A DNA stretch of 64,000 bases from Diphasiastrum complanatum (GCA_029204225.1 CM055109.1:43465054-43529053), one strand, 5' to 3'; counted from the stretch's first letter, positions 11,901 to 25,185 are shown. A program made the numbers and translations. Notes: generated by a model not told the origin, from the sequence alone.

Positions 11901-14900
11901 CCTAGTGCTTTTTAGACCAAATGATTTTCAAGCAAGGAGGGTATGGGTCTTCTATGATATGCTTTTAGAATTTGGACTTCCTCTTCAACTGGGGCAAGGG
12001 AGAATTCAGAAAGGAGGGCCACTTCCTTCTAGAACTGGGAGCCATAGCTACTAGGAGGTGGTGGCAATTGCTTTTTTTTGTCTTTCCCTAGTGGTGACAA
12101 GCAATGTGGTGAGTTCACACGAAGAAGAAAAAGGAGAAGGTGAACCTTGCATCTTGCAGGCATTGCCCATGTTTGGCCCAACAAAACGACAACCACATGT
12201 TTATTACTATTATTTTGTAATACAGAAAAGTAAAAATTTTGCTAACAAAAACATGCTCAATGTTTTTGCTCATGCATGTGTGATTGACATGTGTTTGTTT
12301 ATCCCATAAGTCATTTACAGTTTTTACAACATCTACATATATATCAGAATAAACCTAATACCCCTATATGCATGTGTGAATTTGGACATCCACAAAAATC
12401 ACGGTGGCACCCAAGCGTTGTGTGTGCTCAAAATTGATAAAATCGTTGACTCAATGATTGGGTGAGGTGGAGAGGAGTGCTCGCCACCAACAACATACTC
12501 TGCACATGAGATGGAGAAGGATATAGGGATGTCATTGCTATCGAGTAAACTTACCTCTACTTCTAGCCATCGCCACCAAAATTGCTATTTTCTTGAGCTC
12601 TACCCTAATCTAAATAGCTTATATTCATCACGTATTTGCCTTTGGCATGAATTTCAGGCCTTTTTTGGGGCTTATATTTTATTGCATGATATAGGCCCCA
12701 TAAATTCTTGCCCATATTAGAAAGAATTGTATTAGATAGTTGCCCGAACATGTTCCCTAAGTGCAATTACATGCAAGAATGTTCCATTGGTTGGGCCATT
12801 ACCACATATAATATGGTCCTAGGACAACTCACAGCCTTCGCCACTCAACTGCCCGAGTCTCGGATTATATCTGGTAATGGCCAATACCCAATACATAATG
12901 TGTGTCTACTCAAATGTACCATTAAAAAACGATCCGAATTGAGTTTGAGGATCACCATTACCTAGGGCATCACGTCAAATTTGATTGGCTGTAATTTTTA
13001 GCCCTCAAAATTCAAAGTTGTTATAGATGGAATATTGAAAATACATAGGCTTCATGGATCAAGTTTTAAAAATACATAGACATCATGGATGAAATCATTG
13101 ACAAAATTTTGAATATCATGTCAATAGTTTTTTTTTTTTGGGGTTTTTTATAGTGACTCATTATGTACAATAATGGGTGTTTGTCGGCCCATGGCCTTAT
13201 GGTCGTGGCTCAACAAGAGGATTTACCATTATATCCTTACAATGGTCCTCCGGACACTCATTACTATTTGTTTCCACATAGACATGATATTTCAAGGTGG
13301 AGGTAAATGGCAACATGAGATAGTTGTCAAAGGCCCCTTATAGGCCTCAAACTCATAGGCAATAGATTGTACAAGTCTAATTCTCACACTCTCATATGAT
13401 GGGTGGAAGTTCAGGATTGAGGCATGGACGTAGCCCTAACAACTAGATTAAGATGGCATTTAGCTCGACTAGATTTTTTTAGATAAATTTGTAATATTTT
13501 CTAGAAGTTAATAGTGCTGGGAGGTCGAGGTATTCTGAAATTTCCAAGCATGTTTTAGAGGTAGGGACAAAGGGTGGGGTATTGCTCAATATTCTTGGAG
13601 ATTTCATTGCAAGATTTTGTGTAAGATTTAAAAGCTTCAACCACTTAGAGACCTCCTTGCTAGCATATTGTTTTTTGTAACTTTCAATTTAATAGCTTTT
13701 GGCATAGTCTTAGGGTTATAATTTTGTAAGTAGTTGGCTAGATAAAAATTGTTAGAGAATTTGAGGATGGAGATTTCTCCATCTACCCCTTGCTTACTTT
13801 TATAGAGGCTCCGGGTCTTCTCTTTGAGTATCTTTTTTGTTGTACTTTCTTAAAAAGTGCTTAATCTATGGTTACCTTTCCAAAAGAGATTTTTTTTTCT
13901 TGGAGAACAAGCCAACCTTGTTATCTCTAGGTAATCATGGGATGTCAAGCCTTTACTTCCATCCATGCTGGGCAACAAGTCTACATATTAAAGATTCTCT
14001 TCTAAAATAGAACAATTATATGGTTGAATTCTTCTTGAAAATTCTACTTCCATTTTTTTTGCAATTTAAAGTCTTAGACATAATGGAAAAGTATGGTAAC
14101 TTTCTGAGCTGACTAGAATATTGTTTTTGAACGAGTGTGAAGGATGATTGGGAAAAACAAAAGATCCTCTAATGATGGTGCATAGGTTGACTTAAAAAGT
14201 AGACCAAGTGGCTAAAATTTACCATCAATCCTTTAGGGTAGTTATTGTGCACGGGTTGGAGTAGTCATGCGACCACTGCGAGCAAAGGCCGACACATTAT
14301 CCCGAGGATCGGTCCAACTCAAGGCCATTACTTGATGTAGTAGTTATTGATAATCTTTGCAACGAATTAAGGATCTATATCTATTTTTTCTACAATTTGC
14401 ATATATCCTCTTCAAAACAAGTTAGATGAGCAAAAATTGATAGAATAAGATCGACTAAGGAAAATTGACAATCGTTTTGTAATGGCCATGGGCTGGGCAA
14501 GTCTCAAAATAAGTTGCGGACTATGGTTCACCATAGCCCCCATTACTTGAGGGAGCCACCAATTGGCATGGAGATAGTGAGAAGTGTAGGAACAGGCCTG
14601 ACACCCTCCTGCAACACCTAGGGTGCAACTTTTAGGCACTCATTAGAGAGTGCACCTGAGAGGAAGTGCTCAGGTGCACATGTCCCACACCATCCAAGGA
14701 GAGAAATATATTTTTTCTCCCTTAGCTCCATCCATCACCATTGGATGGAGTGGGGCCAACACTCCACGTGCCCCTGCAGCATATGCACTACTTAAGCATT
14801 CCCCAACTTTTCAGGGGAGTCTGATGGCCATTTCCTGCTATATTGATTCTTGACATTACTTGCTGCCTTCTATATGCTAGGCAATAAAACCCTCCTCTCT

Positions 14901-15049
14901 AGCTTCTATATGCTAGCCTCTAGGCAATAAAACCCTCTTGAGTCCTCCCTGCTACCCCTAGCTGAGCATTGCCTACTTATTAATGCTATGTTCTCAAAAT
15001 GAAATTACACTGTACATATAGTTGTTCACTCAGGCAACCCATGCATGAC
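11901..15049. other. Gene-free stretch
   Basis: I recognise no gene or retroelement domain here. Small open frames (for example 12058-12309, 12708-12965) lack any recognisable feature. Near 14868-14938 a motif, TTCTATATGCTAG plus GCAATAAAACCCTC, is duplicated at a spacing of about 40 bp. Confidence 0.45.
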
Positions 15050-15058
15050 CCAGGTTAC

Positions 15059-15128
15059 CGTTGGCGGGACGCGTGTCCCGTCGACTTGCCTCGTGGCGAG
15101 GCCAACTGATCCTTATCAACTGATAGGA
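15059..15128. other. GC-rich cluster of perfect hairpins
   Basis: In an AT-rich setting this 70-bp block forms an outer stem GTTGGC/GCCAAC (15059-15064 with 15101-15106). The stem encloses two perfect hairpins, CGGGACGCGTGTCCCG (15065-15080) and GCCTCGTGGCGAGGC (15088-15102, whose last bases compete with the outer stem). A third hairpin, TATCA-AC-TGATA, follows. It lies about 100 bp beyond the stop of the minus-strand copia RNase H fragment, so it may be in that element's LTR or 3' region. Confidence 0.6.
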
Positions 15129-15224
15129 CCCACAGTACAGTAGCATAGTGATTCTACTTTAATTCTAACTCTCTCTCTTAAAGTAGAGTCTACTTTTTAT
15201 ACAGTCATATACATAGCTTTAAAG

Positions 15225-15515
15225 TCAACAAACTTTAAGTACAGAAAGCTTTGATCTAAACTTATCAAACTTTTCTCCAACAAGTGGGTTAGTGAAAATA
15301 TCAGCTAGTTGTTCTTCTGTGCTACAATGAAGAACATGAATTTCACGACTCAGCAGCCTCTCACATATAAAGTGATACTGAATCTCAATGTGTTTAGTTC
15401 TCTTTGAATGAAGAACTCCCAAAATAGATTTATCAAAATTTGATGGGAGAATGGATTGATTCAATTTTATTGATTGTATCCCACTGAGCTCATATTGGAT
15501 AACAGAGTTCAACAA
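15225..15515 (-). pseudogene. Copia RNase H C-terminal fragment
   Basis: The frame contains LHSKRTKHIEIQYHF and STEEQLADIFTNPLVGEKFDKFR, the diagnostic end of copia RNase H. The N-terminal 30 residues lack the normal CDN motif and look diverged. It is a relic; the LTR expected downstream on this strand would be near 15050-15220. Confidence 0.85.
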
Positions 15516-16600
15516 ATATAAATATAATCATTGAATTTCATTGGAATTTGGCAAAACTTTGTAGTTTCTAGATTTTATTCTAGATAGTTCTATAAAGTTT
15601 CTACAGTTGAAGACGAATTTTAAAATGGTTTTGGTATGTGTTATGTATCTAATTACCTGATGGATCACAGATTTTGGACAATTCATATTTTTGTTGAGAA
15701 TCTGACAATAGAATATCCTTAAAAATTCAGTATTTTTCTTAGCAGAGATAGTGTTGCATTTTTTGCGACATTGTCGCCTGTCAAGAATCTTGTGTAAAAA
15801 TGCAGTGTCGCCTTTTTTGCATTTTTTGCCTGTCAGGAATTACGAGTAAAAATGCAGTCATATTTTTCGCATTTTTCAAAGTGCCTCAAATGTTAAGAAA
15901 ATGACTCTGGCAAAGTATGGGGCTACCTCAAATATGAAGGAAATGAGATTTTATGACACGCATTTTTCGCAAAAAGCCGACACTGTCGCCTTTTTGCGAC
16001 ATTGTCGCTTGTGGCAGTTTACGTTCATTTATGCAGAGTGAGAGTTTTAGTTCATTTATGCAGACAGTCTGTTTATGTCCAATTTTCACTGCTTATCAGC
16101 AATCAATTTCTGAGAAGGAACTAGATGAATGCCAGTGGACTCCAGCCAACTGACAATTGCATTTGATGATCTAATTACTTAGTATAAATTAGCTGTTCAT
16201 ACATTCAATTATCATCTAAAAATGTTATTGTGAATTGTGAGGGAGTTGAGTGTTATTACACGACGCTTCTTGTGCTCTCATCAAGCAAATCATTCACAAT
16301 TAGAAAGTATTGTAATTAGCTCTCTATCAAGCTTTCAAGCTTGAACTCTCTTGAGCATTCTAGCCCAATCTTTTAGAGGTTTATTTAGAGTTGCTATTGC
16401 GCTACTGCTTATCAGTAGAGCTGCTTATTATCAGACTTATTCTCAGTTACTTAGAGACAGCTTAGAGTGCGCGGTTGCTATCCGCTATTGTCTTGCACTC
16501 ATTAGCATCTAATTTTGTTTTTTTGAATCAATATTATTTCTTATTGTGTTTAGTATATGTCAGAATGCATTCATCTCTGTATTGCTTTTGTAACTGGAAG
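15516..16600 (+). other. Probable copia LTR/leader region
   Basis: No gene is seen. From about 15755 to 16010 there are repeated T-rich motifs with TTTTTGCGACATTGTCGC and AAAAATGCAG. The stretch around 16195-16560 (CT-rich, TTCTCTTGAGCATTCTAG type) resembles a copia LTR because a copia gag fragment follows at 16690. LTR ends and a PBS were not identified. Confidence 0.35.
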
Positions 16601-16689
16601 ACGACATAGAGGACTCAAAGTGAAAATCGAAAGATGGTAAAGATTTCACGCTTATCATCCTCAAGATATCAGATACATAGATTGGACAC

Positions 16690-16830
16690 AAAACTGAAGC
16701 CAAAACTTCAAAAGAAGTTTGGGACATCCTGAACTCACTTTATGACGTGAGGGATGTAACTACTAAGTTACATCTACGAAGAAAATTCTTCACATTCAAG
16801 ATGTATGATGGTGATTTTCTTCAGAGTCAT
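16690..16830 (+). pseudogene. Copia gag (UBN2) fragment
   Basis: In one frame the sequence reads SKEVWDILNSLYDVRD followed by KLHLRRKFFTFKMYDGD. This is the conserved WD-L-Y / L-R-L---KM pattern of copia Gag. The frame is lost about 40 codons on. Confidence 0.75.
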
Positions 16831-18480
16831 TAAGACTAACCACTTTTATATTTGGTTGTTAGGTAGTAATGGGAGTCACAGACATAGCAATCCATAACAA
16901 CCTCAATCAACCATATGTTTGGGCCCACACATCAGTCCGTAGGTGGTCAACAAAAAATTGTTTGACTCCTGCAGTTAGTGCGGTTGCCCATATGCGTTCT
17001 TTTAGTTAACTTTGTCGGGCATCATCTGATCGATGTTAATAAGAGACGAGGGTTCTCACGTGTGAAGAATAGGCCTAGGTTGGTTAGATATGAATCACAA
17101 GTGTTAGGTAGGCCATTTGGTCAAGATTTTTAAAATCTAGGGCCTAATCCCTAAAATCAAGTGGTGAATGAAGAAGCCTTGGTTGGCATATCTAATGATT
17201 AGGTAAATTAGAGATGAGTAGGATTGATTTGCTTGAATTTTAGAATAGCTCATTGGCTTTGGTAGGGTGATGCTATGTACATTTTATCTATAATGAATAG
17301 TACAAAGCATTCCCCTTGGATTTCCAAAAAATCACGGGAGATGATAATGCTTTGTACATGCAAGTTGGAAAATGTAAGGGCTTCTACTCTCTCTGTGGAC
17401 CTCCCTTCCACATGTTTATTGGGGCTCACTACACTATATTTCTTGTGGAGAATTTGCTTCTAGGATTTATCTATAGCACTATTATGGCTGAGCTAAGTTT
17501 TTTGTAACTTGTTTAGCAGGGTGCTTGACCTAGAATTTTAAAATAGACATAAACTAATGGCAAGTTTGATTGTCCAATCACATTCTCTTATCATCCATTT
17601 ATGCGCACAACCACCTCTTTCGTATTAAGACTGATAAATGGATGTTTGCAAGCTAAATGCACTGATTTCTACCATGCTATTTGCCCAATTTTTGGCAACT
17701 CGAAATTTTATGGGCACTAAGGTCGAACCCAAAAATCTGCCCTTGCATGCCAAAAATGACACATGATGGGGATCTTACATGTAATCTAAAAGGGCCCAAG
17801 GGCCTCTTTGCATGTGCAAAACCCGGCCGTTCTTGACATCAAGAATGGGCTGTTAAGGAAGAAAAATGTCTTCACCTGCACCCGCGATCCTCTGTTCCCA
17901 TCCGTCGGGTTGATCTTCCCAGCTCGCTCACCTCCACGCCCCCTCAGCCTCCCCGGGTCGGCCTACCATCTATGACTTGCTCGTGGCTACAACAAATGTG
18001 CACCTGGCTACAAAAATTAGCTTCATTCAGAGCAAGATCGCGGGATGACTGCTTCCAGCATGCAAAGGCAAAGGCCCGAGTGAAACTCGTTCCACTGATT
18101 ACGTCAATCATGGGTTGGGTGCCTTATGTGAAGAGGCCCTAAGACCCACATCCCATGTGGCATGTGGCATAGTAGACAGTCATTTCACGTAATCTCTCAA
18201 GATTGTATCACCATTTTAAATAAGTATCCACCTAAATTTTAAAGGCTGGTACTCATCAAGTCTTATGGCTTTGAATAGTGTTAACAACCCTGTCTGATAC
18301 AGGCAATCAGCTATGATCAGGTTTGCCTCGACAAGAGAATATGCCCAACCACTACAATCATCATAACATCTTTTCAAATATTCACCCACATTTTACTGTA
18401 GCAACGTCTGTTTAAGCTTTAAACTTTAGGTGATGCGTAATGGGCAGTACAAGTGCAGCATTATAGTTCACTGTTCGAGA
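16831..18480. other. Gene-free stretch
   Basis: No recognisable gene. A GC-rich patch at about 17880-17965 (C-rich, with CCCGGG) stands out from the AT-rich background, but no reading frame in it is familiar. Confidence 0.4.
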
Positions 18481-20082
18481 TTCTATGTATATAACCTCAT
18501 AGCTTACTTAGCTCAGTACATACTCATTTGTGAGTTTTGACTCCCGACTATTTTTGTACTTGCCTTTGGAGCTAGTTTTAACACTCAGTGCTCTCCTGTC
18601 AATGCTTGTCACTAGATATTCAATCGTGTCCACGTTGACATTGCTAGGTAAGCACGGTTGCTTAGTGACAGAGACATATTACTAGCTAATTACTGTCGTT
18701 GATAGGCATGGTTGCTTAGTAGCATGTGGATCTGGAAGCTGGCTACGCAGTGGGGGCTGTTCAATGTGTGTGCAGCCATACCATGTGGTGCTGACACTAA
18801 TAATCCAGAAGTGTGGCTGCTACATGGGCACAGCAGACATAGTTCAGAAGAAAAAGAAATAAAGAGTAACGTGAATTATCTTGTGGGTCATTGGGCATTG
18901 GGCATCGAGGAGGGGAGTTGAAACTTCATAGTCCATGTGACAGGTAGAGGCAGCCTTAATTTTGGATGGGTGGTGATAGATGTCGCTGCCCATCGACCAG
19001 AGTCCAGAGGGAGACAGCTTTTCAGTTGTGGTTTCTGCAGTGAAAGAGATGACAGAGGGGCTTAGTAGTAAGTACGTTACACGTACCGTTCAATTGACGC
19101 TCAATCCTGAAAATGGTGCTGATCAGTGTTGGCAATCTCATCTGCCATTTCTGAAAGCAAATTATGCAGTTTTAGTATCAAGTAGGTCTGATACGTACTT
19201 ACGCCAACTGTACGTGACGATCTGCAGTCAAGGTACATGTTTCAGTTATCTCCATAGCTCTGTTTTGTTAGAAGTTGTCCAGGGACTCTCAAAGGCTCTC
19301 GCTTTAGTATTTCTTGTTCACATCGAGAAGATTGAGACTTCTTTCTGCTAATTCCCCTGCGCAAGGAGTCAGTTTTGAGGAATATTTTGAGCTGAGATAT
19401 GTTGTTCACTTTAAGTCTCTGGCTAGCCATCTTTGCTTTGGAATACAATCACGGATAAATTATAGGCCACTTCTACGTTTCAATCGCCATTGGCTTCTGC
19501 TTAGCGTAAGTACCTACTTGATGTTCTTCATTGGCTTCTGGAATCTGAATATTGGTCTTGATAGCAACGAAGGCATATGTGTTACCAGCTGTTAGCTAAA
19601 GAAAGTTTTGAAGCGACGCGTGCGTAGATGTGAAAAGTTTCTCTACATGAGGCTGAAAACTTATCCACGGGAAAAATTAAGGTGCTCAAACTATCAAGCT
19701 TCAATTTTTATGTTCTTTTTGCAAGTCTATGAATTTCAAACTAGAAGCTGCAGAGAGGATGACAAGGTAGAAGCAAAGATACTAATGCCGTTATCTATGT
19801 GTTAGCATTGCAGGCATGCGTCATCCCAGTTGCTCCTGAACGAAAATTCTATCTGTCGGTCGAACTTGGAAGAAGGAACTGCCGTCAACGAGAACGAGTT
19901 TGAAGACCTGAATGCGGGATCCCGTTCGCATCGAGGTTTTAAATCAAAATTGCCATATATACATGGATATAGAAAGCAAGCTTGTCGGCTTGATTTAGCT
20001 CCTCCAGCTCCTTTTTCCAGATAGTTGTCTTATATATTATTCCCAACTTTCAGCATAACTAAATATGGAGGATGTTTTGCAG
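18481..20082 (+). promoter_or_regulatory. Upstream region of the IQD gene (promoter, 5' UTR intron)
   Basis: A TATATAA lies at 18488-18494. A good splice acceptor (TTTTGCAG) ends at 20082, just before the ATG-containing exon, so at least one 5' UTR intron is likely. The exact transcription start and upstream exon cannot be placed from sequence; the short open frames here are not convincing coding exons. Confidence 0.35.
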
Positions 20083-20113
20083 GAAGTTGAGCTTTGACAT
20101 TGTGACTGACTAA

Positions 20114-22612
20114 ATGGGGAGAAAATGGTTCTCGGCCATGATGAAAGCTTTTGGAGCATCTCCAAAGAGTTCCAAGAAGTCCCAGTTTGATGTCAATTTG
20201 TCATTCACGGATCCAACCAAGTTTGTGACAACTGAAAAAGATGAAGTATGGAATTTGTCCACCTATCTATCTGTCGTACTGTTATTCTACGTAGACTTGG
20301 TTATTCTACTACTTTGGTCATTGCGCTGTTGATGTAGGCTTCCAATAATGCATGCCTAGATTCTGCCAGCAGAAAGCTAAAATGTTATTAAGTGCAGGAG
20401 CTGATTACACGGAAGAAAATGTTTCCATACTAGATCTGCATACCTGCCCCATAATTTGTATACATATATCGTTGCTACAATATTCTTATGTACTTAAAGC
20501 AAATGGTGAAATTTTTACGTTTTTTTTTTCAGAAGAAAGCAGCCAAGAGGAGATGGGGTTTTGGAAGGTCAATGCGTCTAGGTTCGTTACCTCTGAAAGA
20601 ATCAACATTACCTCCGGCTTCGGAAATAAGTGTAATTCAGGGGGACGAGGAAAATGGCCAGCATGCTCTCGCCCTGGCTCAAGCCACTGCAGTCGCTGCA
20701 GAAGCAGCAATTGTAGCTGCTCAGGCTGCTGCCCAAGTTGTGCGACTAACAGGTGCCGGGAGGGTATCACTCCTGCTTACAAAAAGCCAAGAGGAACATG
20801 CTGCAATCAAGATTCAAACGTATTTCCGTGGTTATCTGGTCAGCATCTTGTCCGAGACTTCACACTTGATCTGTCTTGATTGTGGAAATGCATCAGTAGC
20901 TTGTTGCTGCATACTGCCATCAAATCAAATTGCGATCATATCACTGCGACATAACCCACTAGGCTGGCCTATTTGCTTAAAGTCTTTGGAATGCTGGCAG
21001 ACTGAGTTGTTGTGGTTACGTATAGTCAGCCTATTCATATCTTGTAACGGGCTTACCTGCTCTGGTAATACTTTTTATTCGTGTCAGTTCTTAAAACTTC
21101 AACAACTGGCTTTCAGGCTAGAAGAGCCTTACGAGCTCTTAAAGGCTTGGTAAGACTTCAAGCTCTGGTTCGAGGTCATGCGGTGAGACGCCAGGCAAGA
21201 ATCACTTTGAGGTGTATGCAAGCTCTCGTCAGAGTGCAGGCTCTGGTTCGTGCCAGACGAGTCCGAATGTCCGAAGAAGGCCAAGCAGTCCAAAGACACT
21301 TGTGGCAAAGGAGGCGAGGAGCTCAACCGAGGACGCCTTTGGTGAGTACAAAATCAATTCTTCGCAACAAGTGTGAAAATGATCAAAGATAAAATGGTAT
21401 TGTTTCAACTTAAGTTTCACATGACAGTTTTGATTTCCTGCTGTTGATGTGTGAGGGTTTGGTCTTTGATCTAAAGATTGTTGTAAACGTTACTATTTAC
21501 TGTGATGTCCTCTGTGTGCGTATCCTTGAATTGTTCGATGCCCCAATTGGACCTCCCTCCACATTTGCTTTTCTAATTATCTGCTTAATGGCTGCAGTCA
21601 GATGAAGATGCACAAGATGGTTGGACGTATTGTACTGTTGGATCTTTGAAGGACATCGGATCTAAAATTAACAGCAGCCAGGAGGCAGCCACAAAGCGAG
21701 AGAGGGCATTAGCACGTGCATTCTCTCATGAGGTAAATTTGGGTGCATAATCAACACCCGCTGTTTTCTGTTCTTTTCCCATGTTACAGGTGACTATTTG
21801 AAGTTTTATTGTGTCAGAAATGGCGAAATGTTCTAGATTTTTGTTTTCACACCAGATTTTGCCTTTGTTTTCAAAAGTTGTGTAGATCTTCAAGCAATGC
21901 CTCTTCAATGTTCATTGACTGCGAACCGGATAAACCTCACTGGGGTTGGAGTTGGCTTGAGCGCTGGATGGCTGCCCGTCCCTGGGAAAATCCATTGATT
22001 GAGAAAGATGCGCCCTATGGATTTTCATCCAAAATCACCGAGGACTTGACAGCCAATCCTGTTGAAACTAGTTTGCATCGGCAAAATTCAAACATTAAGC
22101 GGCAGATAACACAAGCTCAAACTGGCCAACCAAGACTACGTTCCCACTACTGCTTCATTCCTAACAGCATTGTAGAAGGTGAAGAATTCAACAGCAAGCA
22201 AACACCTATGCAAGTTAGACCTGATGAAGATGAAAGAAGTGCAAGAAGTGCTGCCTCTAGAGCCAAAAGCACTCCATCTAGTTTAGGATATGGTTTTGTA
22301 AGATTTGGCAGGTCTAGTGTCACAAGCTCTGTAAGGGACGATGACAGCCTCCTCAGCTGCCCTTCTATTCCCAGCTACATGGCCATTACACAATCTGCAA
22401 GAGCTAAAATGCGCTCTCTCAGTACTCCTAAGGAAAGACCTGGTACTCCAGAGAGAGAAGGCAGTGCTTCAGCAAGAAAAAGACTGTCATTTCATGTCCC
22501 AGATTCACTTTTAAATAACTGTGCCCAGCAGCGACCTGCAAGACCCACTTTCCCGCATAGAAGTCCAAGTCTCAGAGGATCTCCAGCATCAGCTCTTACG
22601 ATTGATGTATAG
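20114..22612 (+). CDS. IQD: IQ67-domain (IQD) calmodulin-binding protein
   Basis: Five exons join in phase 0: 20114-20245, 20533-20838, 21117-21341, 21598-21732 and 21878-22612, giving 510 aa. All junctions are GT-AG. Exon 1 starts [14 protein letters not shown], the usual IQD N-terminus. The IQ67 domain spans about residues 131-197. Its first 16 codons end exon 2 ([11 protein letters not shown]) and the rest opens exon 3 ([20 protein letters not shown]); this phase-0 intron between codons 16 and 17 is the family hallmark. Three IQ-type repeats and several 1-5-10/1-8-14 spacings are visible. Residues 287-303 hold a Trp-rich motif ([16 protein letters not shown]). A DUF4005 region lies at about 432-475 ([15 protein letters not shown], then RKRLSFHVP). 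The protein is basic and Ser-rich. Known role of the family: calmodulin-binding scaffolds on microtubules, plasma membrane or nucleus that affect cell shape. The 31-bp 5' UTR piece 20083-20113 contains no upstream ATG. No disruption is seen, so the gene is probably functional; the subfamily is not assigned. Confidence 0.95.
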
Positions 22613-23939
22613 TGTAATGAAAAATGAAGATTAAGTCTTTGCGGCTAATGTAAGTGGCACTATTTTTGCTGGACAGATTCCATACAACTGTATTCTTTAA
22701 GCAAAAGTCACCTGAATCAATAGCTATTACCAGCCAACACTACGACTACGAAAAAGTCGGTCTTTTGTTATCAATTCAATGTCTTTTGTTGTCCATTCAA
22801 TCTAATTGTAACAAACGGGAGATGTCATGGAGTTAGCTGATGTACTTAGTTGATCACAGATATTCCCAGAAAAAGGAAAATGTTTCTGTACCCTAAGCAT
22901 TTTCTTACTGTGTGATTTCAAGCATACTGATTTTGGTCTCAGAGGAACTCAGGCCATGTTAACAGGAGATTATACCTAAATTGAAACTTGACAAGCTGTG
23001 AAGGATCTGATGGAACCTAGCTACATTATACTATGCATCATGGTTTCCAAGGGGAGCTTGAACTTGGACCAAAGAAACTTTGGATGTCACGCTAACTGAG
23101 TGAGCCAACCCCGTCGGATACATTATATGTAACTATGAATGACCAGCTGAATGAATGAGTTCCTCCATTGCTTTGATTTAAGATTTTCATATACTTCTTC
23201 TGCCCAAGGCTGAGAGGACATAGTCGTCATGAGGAGCTATTTGGGTGATGTATCACACTGCCATTGGTTGTGAGGAGGGGAGCTATATGTGATAGCAGGG
23301 CCTCCTCATGAATGCACATACTGATTTTGGTCTCAGAGAACCTCCATGCTCACAACAAATCATATTTGCAGAAAAAAATCTGATTTGTTGATAAAACTTG
23401 TGAGAGCATTGAAACTCCAAGGCTGTGGCAATCTGATGAATGATGGTGCAGCACACAAAAAGTGTAGATAAAGTTCACTTATGTAAAACATATGAGAGCA
23501 CTACACATGACCAAAAACTTTATATACAACCAAGCTAGAATTGTTATTTTTCACACTAATGATCCAAAAAAGAGATACACAAAAGATAAATATCAGGGAA
23601 AAACTCAATATGAGGAGACAAGCTACATTGGATCATCCATCATCTTCATCATTTGATGATTCAATAAGTGAAATCATTTATGTACATTATTTAAAATGTT
23701 ATGAAGCTGGAGAAGATGAGGGGACTTGAAAATATCAAGATAGAGTCTCAAGAAGTCCAAAGAAAAAGTTAGATTTTACTTAATTGCAAAAGTGATTGAT
23801 ATAAGCAATAAGATTTTTATTGGAAGTGATAAATATGTATGTATATGTCTTTCTGAAGTAGAGATTAAAGCTTAGAGCAATTGTTTTCAAGAATATGAAG
23901 ATGTTACAACATTTTTAATTTGAAAGAAGTATCTATTTG
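22613..23939 (+). other. IQD 3' UTR and flank
   Basis: The first 300 bases are the likely 3' UTR of the IQD gene. No canonical AATAAA is obvious close to the stop. The rest is gene-free apart from the SINE-like head at 23041-23120. Confidence 0.4.
23041..23120 (-). mobile_element. tRNA-derived SINE-like head
   Basis: On the minus strand the sequence has a pol III A-box-like stretch (GGTTGGCTCACTCAGTTAGC) and, about 25 nt further on, a B-box-like AGTTCAAGCTCC (complement of 23053-23064). About 50 bp are shared with 42481-42540 on the same strand. The spacing and order fit a tRNA-derived SINE promoter. The tail and target duplications are not resolved. Confidence 0.45.
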
Positions 23940-25010
23940 ATGGAGACAATATAGATTCGATCCCCAATGTTCATTGATAAAATTTGAAGCAAAATTGGAC
24001 AAATACCTAGAAGCAGGTACTACATATCCAGTTCTTGATAGTGAATGGGTATCACCCATTGCAATAGTTCCACAAAAAAAAGCAGGCAAGACTAGAGGGT
24101 GTTGGGACTTCAGAAAACTAACTTAGCAACTACAGAAAAAAAAAATAATCCCTTACCTTTCACAAAATCTATTTTGGATGAAGTTGCTAAGCATGAGAAA
24201 TATAGTTTTCTGGTTGCAATCAAGGTAATATAAAAAAAGCAGACCAAGACAAAACTACATTCATCGCTAATTGGAGCACATATGCTTATACATTCAACTC
24301 AGCCAAACAATGTATGAGAAGATATAGCGAAACCTCACATTTTTTACATATAGAAAAATGCCATTTTGCAATGAATGAAGGCATATTACTTGGTCATCAA
24401 ATCTTAGACATTGAAGTTGATTAAAATAAAGTCTAGATTATTGCAGCTTTACAACCACCCACAAATTTAAGAGGATTGAGAGGATTCTTTGGGCATGTAA
24501 AATAATCTATAAGATTCAATTAGATTATTCCATTACAGCTTCACCACTAATCAAATTATTAAAAAAAAGACCTTGAATATATTTGGAATGAAAAATGTCT
24601 TTTGAATGATTGAAAAGCAAATTCACACCAAACTCCAATATTATGACCTCCTGATCAGAACATGAGATTTCATATTTATGTTGATACATACATCCTCCTT
24701 TGTAATCGAAGCAATGTTGAGCCAAAAAGATGATGTCAAAAAAAAATATTCTATCTATTGGTAGGTAGGAAGGCAACTATCATCTTTTTTTACACAACAA
24801 CTGAGCAAGCAACTTTGAGAATGATTTATTCAATTGAGAAGTCGGTGACATTACTTGTTGGCCTATGCTTTTACGTTTTATGTAGATCATTATTCTATTA
24901 AATATTTGGTGAGTAAACTAGATTTATTAGATAGATTAGCAAGATAATTTTTGTTGCTACAATCTTGCATGGTAAACACCACACTAATGCAGATTATTTA
25001 TGGAGATTAG
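23940..25010 (+). pseudogene. Ty3/gypsy reverse transcriptase/RNase H relic
   Basis: Scattered in-frame blocks in pol order are visible. They include DSEWVSPIAIVPQKKAGKTR (the W-SP-V-V-KK-G-R block of RT) and GCWDFRKL, then PLPFTKSILDEVAKH, HIEKCHFAMNEGILLGH and AALQPPTNLRGLRGFFG, and at the end a worn NADYLWRLE. Many stops and frameshifts interrupt it, and the catalytic YxDD region is lost. It is an old dead copy. Confidence 0.8.
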
Positions 25011-25060
25011 AAATTTCTTTACTATTGCATCCAATATCATATAAATTTCCAAATGAAGAT

Positions 25061-25185
<125 letters not shown>

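Noticed and set aside
20486-20770. 94-codon antisense ORF in the IQD gene
   Set aside because: It is the shadow of exon 2 (Ala/Gln-rich stretch); the coding strand is set by the IQ67 domain.
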